DNA from: CAVUAF01 sp963739375
GTDB taxonomy: Bacteria; Acidobacteriota; Terriglobia; Terriglobales; Acidobacteriaceae
Length of the DNA stretch: 64,000 bases
Direction of reading: 5' to 3'
Assembly (NCBI GenBank): GCA_963739375.1
Contig: CAVUAF010000021.1
Coordinates: 4,720 to 68,719 of the forward strand
Both the position numbers and the translations under genes were made by a program. The notes below the pieces were generated by a model, which was not told the DNA's origin, did no database searches, and was given only the letters and a program-made list of their open reading frames with translations. Numbering within the stretch: position 1 is the first letter of the stretch; each line of letters begins with the position of its first letter. Of this stretch, positions 9,156-18,622 are shown one piece after another.

Positions 9156-10865
9156 GTGCTGGTCGAGCTACGGGTCGAGAACTACGCGGTCATCGACAGT
9201 CTGGCGATCGAATTTGGCGCCGGCCTGAACCTGCTCAGCGGCGAGACCGGCGCCGGCAAGTCGCTGCTGGTCGACGCCCTGGCGCTGCTGCTGGGCGAGA
9301 AGGCCTCGCCCGAGGTGATCCGCCACGGCGCCGAGCGCGCCACCCTCACCGCCGTCTTCGCGCCTGAAAGTCCGCGCGCCGCCGCCATCCTGGAAGCGAA
9401 CGGCATCACCTGCGACGCCGGCGACGAGCCTATCATCGTGCGCCGCGAGATTGCCGCCGGGGGCAAGGGGCGCGTCTTCCTCAACGCGCAACCCGCCACC
9501 GTCGCGGTGTTGCGCCGGCTGGGGCCGGAGCTGGCCGCCATCCACTCGCAGCGCGAAGCCCTCGTCGCCTTCGACGCCGCCACCCGCCTCGAACTTCTCG
9601 ACCAGTTCGCCGCCGCCGAGCGCACGCCGGTGGCGGAGGCGTTTGCCGCGTGGAACACCATCCGCTCCCGCCTCGCCGAGTTGGAGCGCGACGAGCAGGA
9701 CCGCCTGCGCCTCGTCGACCTCTGGTCGTTTCAGAAGAAAGAGATCGAAGCGGCGCACGTCGAGCCCGGCGAAGACGAGCGCCTCGCGTCCCAGAAGCGC
9801 GTCCTCGCCAACGCGGAGAAGATTTACGGCGCCGCCATGAGCGCCTACGACACGCTCTACGATGGCGCCGGGTCAGCCGCCGCCTCCATTCGCAGCGCCG
9901 CGCGGCAGCTGGAAGAGGTGGCGCGCTTCGACCCGCGCTTCCAGGAATCGCTGGCTGCGCTCGACGCCGCGCGCATCACCGTCGAAGACCTGGGCGCTAC
10001 GTTGCGCGACTACGCCGCCGGCATCGAGGCCTCCCCCGAGCGCCTGGCCGCCATCGAGGACCGCCTGGCGCTTCTCGACCGCCTGAAGCGCAAGTACGGC
10101 GCCACGCTTGCCGACGTTGCCGCCTTCGGCGCGGACGTCGCCCGCAAACTGGACGAGATCGAGAACCGCGACGAGATCCTGCGCCAACTCCGCGGCGAGC
10201 TGGCCGCCGCCGCCGAGCGCTACCTGGCGGCCGCACGCGCTCTCTCGCGCCAGCGTTCTACTGCCGCCAAACAGCTGGAGAAGCTGGTGGAGGCGGAGGT
10301 CAGCGAACTGGCCATGCGCGCCACCTTCCGCGTCCAGGTCAGCGGCGGCGACGAGGCAGGGAACTGGACTGCCGCCGGCTTCGATGCCGCCGACTACCGC
10401 ATCACCACCAACCCCGGGGAGCCGCTGCGTCCCCTGGAGCAGATCGCCTCCGGGGGCGAGCTCTCCCGGGTGATGCTGGCGCTCAAAGTCTGTGTGCAAG
10501 GCAGCGCTGCGTCGAAAGCGAATGGCCGCCGGCTGGCGAGCAACGGCCAGCGGGGGACGACGCTGGTCTTCGACGAGATCGACGTCGGCATCGGCGGCCG
10601 CGCCGCCGAAGCCGTGGGGCGCAAGCTGAAGGCGCTGGCGCGGCACCACCAGGTGCTGTGCGTCACCCACCTGCCGCAGATTGCCAGCTTCGCCGACCAC
10701 CACTTCGCCATCGAGAAGCGGGAGCACGCGGGCCGCACCCGCACCACCGTCCGCGCCCTCGACGTCGCGGCGCGCACCCGCGAACTCGCCCGCATGCTCT
10801 CCGGCGCCAAGCTCACCGATGCCTCCCTCAAGCACGCCGAGCAAATGCTGAAGGCCAACGCCTGA
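9156..10865 (+). CDS. recN: DNA repair protein RecN
   Basis: The protein has 569 residues, typical length, starting at GTG. RecN is an SMC-like ATPase that helps repair double-strand breaks. The Walker A motif GETGAGKS lies at residues 29-36. A long coiled-coil middle follows, then the ABC signature IASGGELSRVMLALK near residue 430 and the Walker B motif LVFDEIDVGIGG near 470, then the CVTHLPQIASFADHH segment. The whole architecture is intact. A short Arg/Gly/Asn-rich stretch before Walker B (GSAASKANGRRLASNGQRG) is longer than usual and may be another tolerated insert. It is followed by a repeat-containing spacer and an unrelated membrane protein. Confidence 0.96.
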   Translation: MLVELRVENYAVIDSLAIEFGAGLNLLSGETGAGKSLLVDALALLLGEKASPEVIRHGAERATLTAVFAPESPRAAAILEANGITCDAGDEPIIVRREIAAGGKGRVFLNAQPATVAVLRRLGPELAAIHSQREALVAFDAATRLELLDQFAAAERTPVAEAFAAWNTIRSRLAELERDEQDRLRLVDLWSFQKKEIEAAHVEPGEDERLASQKRVLANAEKIYGAAMSAYDTLYDGAGSAAASIRSAARQLEEVARFDPRFQESLAALDAARITVEDLGATLRDYAAGIEASPERLAAIEDRLALLDRLKRKYGATLADVAAFGADVARKLDEIENRDEILRQLRGELAAAAERYLAAARALSRQRSTAAKQLEKLVEAEVSELAMRATFRVQVSGGDEAGNWTAAGFDAADYRITTNPGEPLRPLEQIASGGELSRVMLALKVCVQGSAASKANGRRLASNGQRGTTLVFDEIDVGIGGRAAEAVGRKLKALARHHQVLCVTHLPQIASFADHHFAIEKREHAGRTRTTVRALDVAARTRELARMLSGAKLTDASLKHAEQMLKANA

Positions 10866-11062
10866 GGCCCCTCCCCCCTGTTAAACACACAGCCACCAGA
10901 TTGGGCCGCCTTGGGAAAACATCCGAACGAAGTGAGGGAACCCTACCTCACCCATGCGGCATAGGTGCTATAGGGCTCCCTCGTCGCTTTGCTCCTCGGG
11001 ATGTATTCGTATAGCTAAGGCAACACCCGCGCGTATAATGCGCCCGCCAATCGCCGCAGCCC

Positions 11063-11560
11063 ATGAGTACCCCTACTTACACCACGTCGAACTGGCCTTC
11101 GTCGTCCACCCCGCCGCCGCCGTCGCCGGAGGAGAAGCAGCGACGAATCAACGAGCGGCTGAGATGGCTGGTGCCGCTGGTGGCCGGCGGCATCGCCGTC
11201 CTCTTCCTGTTGTTCGTCGGCGGCGTCTTTTTCTTGGTTGAGGGCTCCTTCCGCAACTCCGACGTGTACAGGATGGCGCTGGAGAAGGCGCAGAACAGTC
11301 CGGAGGTAGTGGTGGCGCTGGGAACGCCGCTCAAGGGAGGCTGGCTGATCACCGGCTCCATGAGCAACGACGGCGCCAGCGGCAGCGCCGACCTCACCGT
11401 GCCGGTCTCCGGGCCGCAGGGGAAAGGCAAGCTCTACCTCGACGGCGTGAAGGAAGCGGGCCAGTGGCACTTCCGGCGGCTGTTCCTCGAGGTGGACGGG
11501 CACGCCGGCCGCATCTACCTGGTGGCGCCACCGCCCGGCGAGCCGGGAACCGAGCAGTAG
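11063..11560 (+). CDS. Coa1-like single-pass membrane protein
   Basis: The protein has 165 residues. A proline/serine-rich cytoplasmic N-terminus (about 30 residues) precedes one transmembrane helix (VPLVAGGIAVLFLLFVGGVFFLV). The following segment SDVYRMALEKAQNSPEVVVALGTPLKGGW and the GSADLTVPVSGPQGKGKLYLDG strands resemble the cytochrome oxidase assembly factor Coa1 family (PF08695), widespread in bacteria as small membrane proteins of uncertain role. A TATAAT at 11034-11039 could be its -10 box. No cytochrome oxidase gene is adjacent, so a role in oxidase assembly is only a family-based suggestion. Confidence 0.6.
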   Translation: MSTPTYTTSNWPSSSTPPPPSPEEKQRRINERLRWLVPLVAGGIAVLFLLFVGGVFFLVEGSFRNSDVYRMALEKAQNSPEVVVALGTPLKGGWLITGSMSNDGASGSADLTVPVSGPQGKGKLYLDGVKEAGQWHFRRLFLEVDGHAGRIYLVAPPPGEPGTEQ

Positions 11561-11994
11561 CGGCGTGGGGGCACGGGCTGATGCCCGCGCACGGTGGTGT
11601 CGCCCCTAAAGGGGCTGGGGATCCTGCATCGCACCTGACCCAGGACTTCGTCCTGGGCTGCCTTCAATCGCCCGCGGTGCGGGCTGCCGCGTGCGCAGGA
11701 TGACAATCTGTTTGCGGGGTGGAGAATGCAGGCCGGAAGGCCTGCGCCACCCAAGGTTGTGTCGTCCGCTAAAGCGGACTCTGGTTTTTGCTTGCTGCCA
11801 ACCCAGGACTTCGTCCTGGGCTACCTTCAATCGCCCGCTGCGCGGGCTTGCGAAGCTGATTCCCGTTCCCGCCGGTTTCCCGCCGTTCGCTGCTAATTAT
11901 CGCGGTTTCAGCGGCTTACGTTGACCTCCGCGGCACCCGCCGGTTAGCTTGCTCTTCCCGACCTGCGGGTTAGCATCTATACTGAACAGCAACG
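11561..11994. repeat. 434-base spacer with two copies of a three-hairpin element
   Basis: No gene is seen. Two related elements of about 90 bases lie in direct orientation at roughly 11598-11685 and 11759-11848. Each has the same order of palindromes: an X-CTAAAG-X' hairpin, CCCAGGACTTCGTCCTGGG, the link CTTCAATCGCCCG, and a CCCGC-GCGGG hairpin. The middle hairpin is identical in both copies, while the first has changed bases on both sides of its stem together. A TATACT at about 11979, 16 bases before the ispH start, may be its -10 box. Confidence 0.7.
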
Positions 11995-13014
11995 ATGACC
12001 TCCTCCAGCAACGCTTTTGCCGGGTCCCCGGACCGGGGTAGGAATGGGGACGAAAAGACCATCCTGCTGCTGAAGCCGCGCGGCTTCTGCGCGGGCGTGG
12101 TGCGCGCCATCGACATTGTGCGCATCGCCCTCGACGCTTTTGGCCCGCCCATCTACGTGCGCAAGGAGATCGTGCACAACCGCTACGTGGTGGAAGAGCT
12201 GGCGGCCAAGGGCGCTATCTTCGTGGACAGCGTGGAGGAAGTGCCGGCGGGGGAGCGCGTCATCTACAGCGCCCACGGGGTCTCGCCCGAGGTGCGGGAC
12301 GCCAGCCACCTGCGGCGGCTGCGCGTCATTGACGCCACCTGCCCGCTGGTCACCAAGGTGCACATCGAGGCGGTGAAGTTCGCCCGCGAGGGTTACTCCC
12401 TCATCCTCATCGGCCACCGCGATCACGACGAGATCATCGGGACGCTCGGGGAAGCCCCGGCCGCCACCCAGGTGGTCACCTCGCCCAAAGAGGTCGCCAC
12501 GCTCAGCGTCCCCGACCCTAACCGGGTCGCCTACCTGACCCAGACCACGCTCTCGCTCGACGAGGCATGCCACACCATCGAGGCGCTGAAGCGCAAGTAC
12601 CCCAACATCAAGGGGCCGGCCGCACAGGACATCTGCTACGCCACCGAGAACCGGCAGGTGGCGGTCAAGGAGGTGGCGCACGATGCCGACCTGGTGCTGG
12701 TGGTGGGCTCCGACAACAGCTCCAACTCCAATCGCCTGGTCGAAGTGGCGCGGAATCTGGGCACCGCTTCGTACCTGATCGAAAACGGGCGCGCCGTGCA
12801 AGCCGAGTGGCTGGTCGGCGTCAAGACCATCGCCCTCACCGCCGGCGCCTCGGCCCCCGAGTGCCTGGTGGAGGACGTGCTCGCCTTTCTGAAGCAGGCC
12901 GGCTTTACCCGGCTGCGCGAGGTTGAGGTCATGCCCGAAAACGTGCGCTTCGGACTCCCCCCGGAGATCGTGGAAGCGATCGCGGCGGCGCCGGCCGCAG
13001 CGGCCGCGGAGTAA
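11995..13014 (+). CDS. ispH: 4-hydroxy-3-methylbut-2-enyl diphosphate reductase
   Basis: The protein has 339 residues. IspH is the last enzyme of the MEP pathway, reducing HMBPP to IPP and DMAPP with a [4Fe-4S] cluster. The three cluster cysteines are visible in RGFCAGVV, DATCPLV and SAPECLVED. The active-site segments VHNRYVV, IYSAHGVSP and VGSDNSSNSNRLVEVA are also present. An N-terminal extension of about 20 residues (SNAFAGSPDRGRNGDE) precedes the conserved TILLLKPRGFC and may partly derive from a palindromic repeat. The gene ends three bases before the squalene-hopene cyclase start, so isoprenoid supply is directly linked to hopanoid synthesis. Confidence 0.96.
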   Translation: MTSSSNAFAGSPDRGRNGDEKTILLLKPRGFCAGVVRAIDIVRIALDAFGPPIYVRKEIVHNRYVVEELAAKGAIFVDSVEEVPAGERVIYSAHGVSPEVRDASHLRRLRVIDATCPLVTKVHIEAVKFAREGYSLILIGHRDHDEIIGTLGEAPAATQVVTSPKEVATLSVPDPNRVAYLTQTTLSLDEACHTIEALKRKYPNIKGPAAQDICYATENRQVAVKEVAHDADLVLVVGSDNSSNSNRLVEVARNLGTASYLIENGRAVQAEWLVGVKTIALTAGASAPECLVEDVLAFLKQAGFTRLREVEVMPENVRFGLPPEIVEAIAAAPAAAAAE

Positions 13015-13017
13015 GCC

Positions 13018-14996
13018 ATGGACGCGGGCAGCCGCCGTCCGGCGGACATCCTGTTCGGCAAGATCGACGACATGCGCAGCCGCGTGGCCGCCGCCATCGA
13101 CGCGGCGCGCAAGCACCTGCTCGCCAGCCAGCACGAAGACGGCTACTGGTGCGGCGAACTGGAAGCCGACACCACCCTCGATTCCGACTACATCCTGCTG
13201 CACGCGCTGCTGGGCACGGGACGGCCGGAGCGCATCCAGAAGGCCGCCGCCTGGATCCTGGCCCACCAGAACCAGGACGGCGGGTGGGGCATCCACCCGG
13301 GCGCGGCGGCCAGCGTCAGCGCCTCGGTGAAGGCCTACTTCGGGCTCAAGCTGGCCGGCTACCCGGCCGAGCATCCGGCGCTGGTGCGGGCGCGCCAGAA
13401 GATTCTCGAACTCGGCGGCGTCACCCAGGTCAACACCTTCACCAAGATCAATCTCTGCTTCTTCGGGCAGTACGATTACGAAACCGTTCCCGCGGTGCCG
13501 CCGGAGATCGTGCTCTTCCCCAACTGGTTCTGGTTCAACATTTACGAGATATCGTCGTGGTCGCGCGGCATCCTGGTGCCGCTCTCCATCGCCTACGCCA
13601 AGAAGCCGTTCAAGAAGATTCCCGACGAGATGGGAGTGCAGGAGCTTTTCCTGCCCGGGACGCGCACGCGCCGCGGCATGCGCCTGAAGTGGGACAAGCA
13701 GAATAAGCTGGGGTGGCGCAACTTCTTCCTGGTGCTGAATGCCATGACCCACTGGTTCGAGCGGGTGCACGTGCGCCCGCTGCGATCGCTGGCGCTGCAG
13801 CGCGCGGAAAAATGGATGCTGGCGCGCTTCGAGATGTCCGACGGCCTGGCCGCGATTTATCCCGCGGTGATGAATTCCATCATCGCCATGCGCTGCCTCG
13901 GGTATTCGCTCGACGATCCGCAGATGATTCGCGCCCTCGACGAATTCGAGGCGCTGGGCATCGAGGAAGAGACCACCTTCCGCATGCAGCCCTGCCAGTC
14001 GCCGGTGTGGGACACCGCCTACGCCGCCTTCGCGCTGGCGGAAAGCGGGGTCGCGCCCGGCGATCCCCGCCTCATCGCCGCCGCCGACTGGCTGCTGAGC
14101 AAGGAAGTGCGGCACAAGGGCGACTGGGCGGTCAAGGTGCGCCACACCGAGCCCGGAGGCTGGTACTTCGAGTTCAACAACGAGTTCTATCCCGACGTGG
14201 ACGATATCGGCCATGGTGCTGCTGGCGCTCAACCGCATCGAGAACCCGCGCGAGCGCTATCAGCACGAGGTGGCGCAGCGCGCCATCGCCTGGATCTGCG
14301 CCATGCAGTGCCGGGAAGGGGGCTGGGCCTCCTTCGACCGCGACAACACCAAGATGGTCTTCCAGTACATCCCCTTCGCCGACCACAACGCCATGCTCGA
14401 CCCGCCCACCGTGGACGTCACCGGGCGGGTGCTGGAAATGCTGGCCAGCGCCGGCTGCGGCAAGGACGAGCCGTTCGTCCGCAAGGCCATCGCCTTTATC
14501 CGCAAGCACCAGGAGGCGGATGGCTCCTGGTTCGGCCGCTGGGGCGTGAACTACATCTACGGCACCTGGCAGGTGCTGCGCGGCCTGCGAAGCGATCGGG
14601 GTGGACCACCACGAGCCCTACGTGCAGCAGGCGGCGGAGTGGCTGCGCATGATGCAGAACCCCGACGGCGGCTGGGGCGAAACCTGCGGCTCCTACGACG
14701 ATCCCAACAGCCGGGGCGTGGGGCCCAGCACGCCCTCGCAGACCGCGTGGGCGGTCCTGGGACTGCTCTCCGCCGCCGACACCCGCAGCGACTCGGTAGC
14801 GCGCGGCGTCGCTTACCTGCTGAAGAACCAGCGCAAGGACGGCGGCTGGACCTGCCCCCACTACACGGGCACCGGTTTCCCGCGCGTCTTTTATTTGAAG
14901 TATCACCTGTACGAAAGCTATTTTCCGCTGCTGGCCCTGACCACGTACGCCAAGGCCTGCGGCCCGCAGTCGGAAGCGGACACGCGCAACTCGTAA
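13018..14996 (+). CDS. shc: Squalene-hopene cyclase, interrupted by two +1 indels
   Basis: Summed over three frames this encodes about 659 residues, the normal length of squalene-hopene cyclase (HpnF), a monotopic membrane enzyme that cyclises squalene to hopene. QW repeats are obvious (QNQDGGWG, CREGGWASF, EADGSWFGRWGVNY, NPDGGWGE, KDGGWTCP). The catalytic acid motif reads YPDVDD. Directly after it, at about 14209-14212, one extra base (ATCGGCC for an expected ATCGCC) moves the frame to MVLLALNRIENPRERY. A second extra A at about 14591 separates RGLR from the expected AIGVDHHEPY. Apart from the two indels the protein looks fully conserved, so this is a recent defect or a sequence error. It starts at ATG three bases after ispH. 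Confidence 0.9.
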
Positions 14997-15011
14997 CCCG
15001 GTACTCGAAAA

Positions 15012-16145
<1,134 letters not shown>

Positions 16146-16177
16146 ATCGCTGGCCCCTGGGCCACTGGAAACCGGAT

Positions 16178-16609
16178 ATGACTGGCCGCGAAGCTTCCGA
16201 CCTGCACGAGCACCCTGACGGCCTCGAAGTCGTCCCCGGCCGCGAGCGCCAGGTCCTGGAAGGGTGGGTGCCGGAACTGGCCGGCGAAGAAGAGGTGCGC
16301 CAGGCGCTGGAGCACGCCTTTGACTACCGCGGCGACGTTTCGCTCACCCTGAAAGACGGCCGCAAGGTCGAGGGCTACATTTTCGACCGCCGCACCGGCC
16401 GCAGCCTCGCCGACTCCTGCGTGCGCCTCATTCCCAAGGACTCGACGCAGAAACTCTCTGTCGCCTACGCCGACATCGCCGCCCTCGCCTTCAGCGGCCG
16501 CGACATGGCCGCCGGCAAGCAGTGGGAGAGCTGGGTGCGCCAGTATTGGCAACGCAAAGCCGCCGGCGAGAAGAACATCGCCCTGCAACCGGAATCGCTG
16601 GACGAGTGA
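16178..16609 (+). CDS. Unknown small protein with Sm-like core, next to hpnH
   Basis: The protein has 143 residues, no signal peptide or membrane segment, and I recognise no named family. The middle reads as a small beta-barrel: DVSLTLKDGRKVEGYIFDRR, a short variable loop, then LSVAYADIAALAFSGRD. The pattern of a short chain around a DG-x-x-V-x-G turn followed by a final hydrophobic strand recalls Sm/Hfq-like folds. The C-terminus is charged and helical. The intact reading frame lies 32 bases after hpnH and before hpnA in the same direction, so co-expression with hopanoid genes is likely. The ATG start is chosen at MTGREASD; no strong ribosome site is visible. Confidence 0.7.
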   Translation: MTGREASDLHEHPDGLEVVPGRERQVLEGWVPELAGEEEVRQALEHAFDYRGDVSLTLKDGRKVEGYIFDRRTGRSLADSCVRLIPKDSTQKLSVAYADIAALAFSGRDMAAGKQWESWVRQYWQRKAAGEKNIALQPESLDE

Positions 16610-16704
16610 CGCCGGCCGCCGAGGACGAAACCCAGATTCCTCGCTTGGCTCGGAATGACAAGTTTCTTTTCGTTCTCCGTGGTAATACCCCTTGCCCCCA
16701 CGCG

Positions 16705-16746
16705 CTAGAAACTAGAAACTAGAAACCAGAAACTACCAACGAGAAA
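16705..16746. repeat. Six-unit heptamer array upstream of hpnA
   Basis: Six consecutive 7-base units, three of them exactly CTAGAAA and the rest CCAGAAA, CTACCAA and CGAGAAA, end five bases before the hpnA TTG start. The array therefore occupies the region where the ribosome site of hpnA should be, and no ordinary Shine-Dalgarno sequence is present. The same unit in inverted arms reappears at 20971-21072. Confidence 0.8.
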
Positions 16747-16751
16747 CGCTC

Positions 16752-17783
16752 TTGAAGGTCTTCGTCACCGGGGCCACCGGCTTTGTCGGCTCGCACGTGG
16801 CTCGTCTGCTGCACGAGCAGGGCGCCGAGCTGCGCTTGCTGGTGCGCTCCACCAGCCGCACCGACCTCATTGATGCGCTTCCCGGCGACCGCGTCACCGG
16901 CGACCTCGGCGACGCCAGCGCGCTGCGGCACGTCATCCAGGGCTGCGATTACGTCTTTCACGTGGCCGCCGACTACCGGCTCTGGGCGCGCGATTCCGCC
17001 GCCATGTATCGCACCAACGTGGAAGGCACGCGGGCCATCATCCAGGCCGCGCAGCAGGCGGGGGTGCGCCGCGTGGTCTACACCTCGAGCGTCGCCACCA
17101 TCGGCTTCCTCAAAGACGGCGGGCTGGCCGACGAAGAGTCGCCCGTCGCGCTCGCCGACATGATCGGCCACTACAAGCGCTCCAAGTTCCTGGCGGAGCA
17201 GGTGGCGCTGGCGGCAGGGAAGGCGGGCGCCCCGGTGGTGATGGTGAATCCCACCGCGCCCGTCGGCGAACAGGACATCAAGCCCACCCCCACCGGGCGC
17301 ATCCTCCTCGACTTCCTGCAGCGCAAGTTCCCGGCCTACGTCGAGACCGGCCTGAACCTGGTGGACGTGCGCGAAGTGGCACGCGGCCACCTCGCCGCCA
17401 TGGAGCGCGCGCGTCCGGGGGAGCGCTACGTCCTGGGGGGCGAGAACCTCACCCTCAAGCAGATACTCGACCAGCTCGCCGCCATCACCGGGCTGCCCGC
17501 GCCGCGGGTCAAGCTGCCCTACGGTGTGGCGCTGGTCTCCGGGGCCGCTGACACGTTCATCACCGGCCTGCTGCTGCGCCGCGAGCCGCGCGTCACCCTC
17601 GACGCGGTGCGCATGGGGCGCAAGAAGATGTGGGCGTCCTCCGCCAAGGCCGAGCGCGAACTCGGGTGGCGCATCGTGCCCGTGCACGACGCCCTGCGCC
17701 GCGCCTGCGAGTGGTTCGTCGCCCGCGGCTACGCGCCCGCCCCGCCTGGGCTGGAGCGGGCCGTTGCGGGTGTGCCGGCGTGA
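16752..17783 (+). CDS. hpnA: Hopanoid-associated sugar epimerase HpnA
   Basis: The protein has 343 residues of the extended short-chain dehydrogenase family. The start is TTG. The NAD-binding motif GATGFVG is at residues 7-13. The catalytic region has YTSSVATIG and a Y-x-x-x-K site in HYKRSKFLAE, and NPTAPVGEQDIKPTPTG is characteristic of HpnA. It is one of the genes that mark bacterial hopanoid loci; its exact reaction on the side chain is unproven. It overlaps hpnG by four bases (GTGA), implying translational coupling. The spacer upstream holds a heptamer array rather than a clear ribosome site. Confidence 0.92.
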   Translation: MKVFVTGATGFVGSHVARLLHEQGAELRLLVRSTSRTDLIDALPGDRVTGDLGDASALRHVIQGCDYVFHVAADYRLWARDSAAMYRTNVEGTRAIIQAAQQAGVRRVVYTSSVATIGFLKDGGLADEESPVALADMIGHYKRSKFLAEQVALAAGKAGAPVVMVNPTAPVGEQDIKPTPTGRILLDFLQRKFPAYVETGLNLVDVREVARGHLAAMERARPGERYVLGGENLTLKQILDQLAAITGLPAPRVKLPYGVALVSGAADTFITGLLLRREPRVTLDAVRMGRKKMWASSAKAERELGWRIVPVHDALRRACEWFVARGYAPAPPGLERAVAGVPA

Positions 17784-18475
17784 TCGGGCTGGTGGCCGCC
17801 CTGCCGCGCGAGCTGGCGCCGCTGGTGCGCGGCTGGCGCCATACCCGGCAGGAGGGCGTTGACCTTTTTACCTCGGAGCGCGCGCTCGCGGCCTGTGCCG
17901 GCATGGGCGCTGATTATGTGACCCACGCCGCCGAAGCCGTGGCGCAGCGCGGCGCCACGGTGCTGGTTTCCGTCGGCTGGGCCGGCGGCGTCAGCGCCGC
18001 CGCCCACGGCGGGCAGCTCTTCATTCCGGCGACGGTCATCGACGCCGCCACCGGCGAGCGCTTCGCCACCGGGATTGGCCAAGGGACGCTGGCTTCCGTC
18101 AATTTGGTAGCCGGCGCCGGCGCCAAGCGCGACCTGGCGTCGCGCTTTGCCGCCGACCTGGTCGACATGGAGGCTGCCGCGGTGGCGCGGCACGCGGCGC
18201 GGCGCGGCCTGCCGTTCTACGCGGTGAAAGCGATTTCTGACCCGCACGACGCGCGCCTCCCCGACCTGAACCGCTTCACCCGCCGCGGGCAGTTTGGAGC
18301 CAGCCGCTTCCTGGCGCACGTGGCGCTGCGTCCCTGGCTGTGGCCCGCGGTCGCCCGCATGGGGCGTGACTCGCATCGCGCCGTCCTCGCCCTGGCGCAG
18401 GAACTGGAGCAGTGGATTGCCGCCGGCGGCCCCCCGCCACACGTCCCCCGCACGTCCAGCGGCCAAACGGTTTAG
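17780..18475 (+). CDS. hpnG: Hopanoid-associated phosphorylase HpnG
   Basis: The protein has 231 residues, starting at the GTG that overlaps the hpnA stop. It belongs to the nucleoside phosphorylase family (PNP/MTAN fold). HpnG removes adenine from adenosylhopane, the HpnH product, giving (phospho)ribosylhopane. Family landmarks are GLVAALPRELAPL, the glycine-rich SVGWAGGV, VDMEAAAVARHAARRG (substrate-binding Met-Glu) and FYAVKAISDPHD. The tail after about residue 215 is proline-rich and probably unstructured. Together with hpnH and hpnJ it implies extended C35 bacteriohopanepolyols. Confidence 0.9.
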   Translation: MIGLVAALPRELAPLVRGWRHTRQEGVDLFTSERALAACAGMGADYVTHAAEAVAQRGATVLVSVGWAGGVSAAAHGGQLFIPATVIDAATGERFATGIGQGTLASVNLVAGAGAKRDLASRFAADLVDMEAAAVARHAARRGLPFYAVKAISDPHDARLPDLNRFTRRGQFGASRFLAHVALRPWLWPAVARMGRDSHRAVLALAQELEQWIAAGGPPPHVPRTSSGQTV

Positions 18476-18600
18476 ACTGGGAGGCGCGGTGCAGTGCACC
18501 GGCGCCCGGCCGGGGCTAAAGCCCCGACCATCTTCGTTCCGGATTCACCGGGCTAAAGCCCGGTGCTTCCACCTGCCCGGCCGAGGGGCGGCCGGGCTAT
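18476..18600. repeat. GCTAAAGC-type palindromes between hpnG and the dehydrogenase
   Basis: Two hairpins follow each other: GGGGCTAAAGCCCC and CCGGGCTAAAGCCCGG, then a GGCCG-rich inverted repeat. They are related to the CTAAAG hairpins at 11.6-11.8 kb and to the GGCTGAAGCC hairpin near 37.78 kb. They may act as a rho-independent barrier but have no T-run. Confidence 0.6.
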
Positions 18601-18622
18601 GCCGTTTTCCAGGCCGAAACAC

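Noticed and set aside
14174..14509. Programmed frameshifting as an explanation for the shc and hpnH breaks
   Set aside because: No slippery heptamers at the breaks, and eight or more shifts in one gene cannot be translated efficiently.
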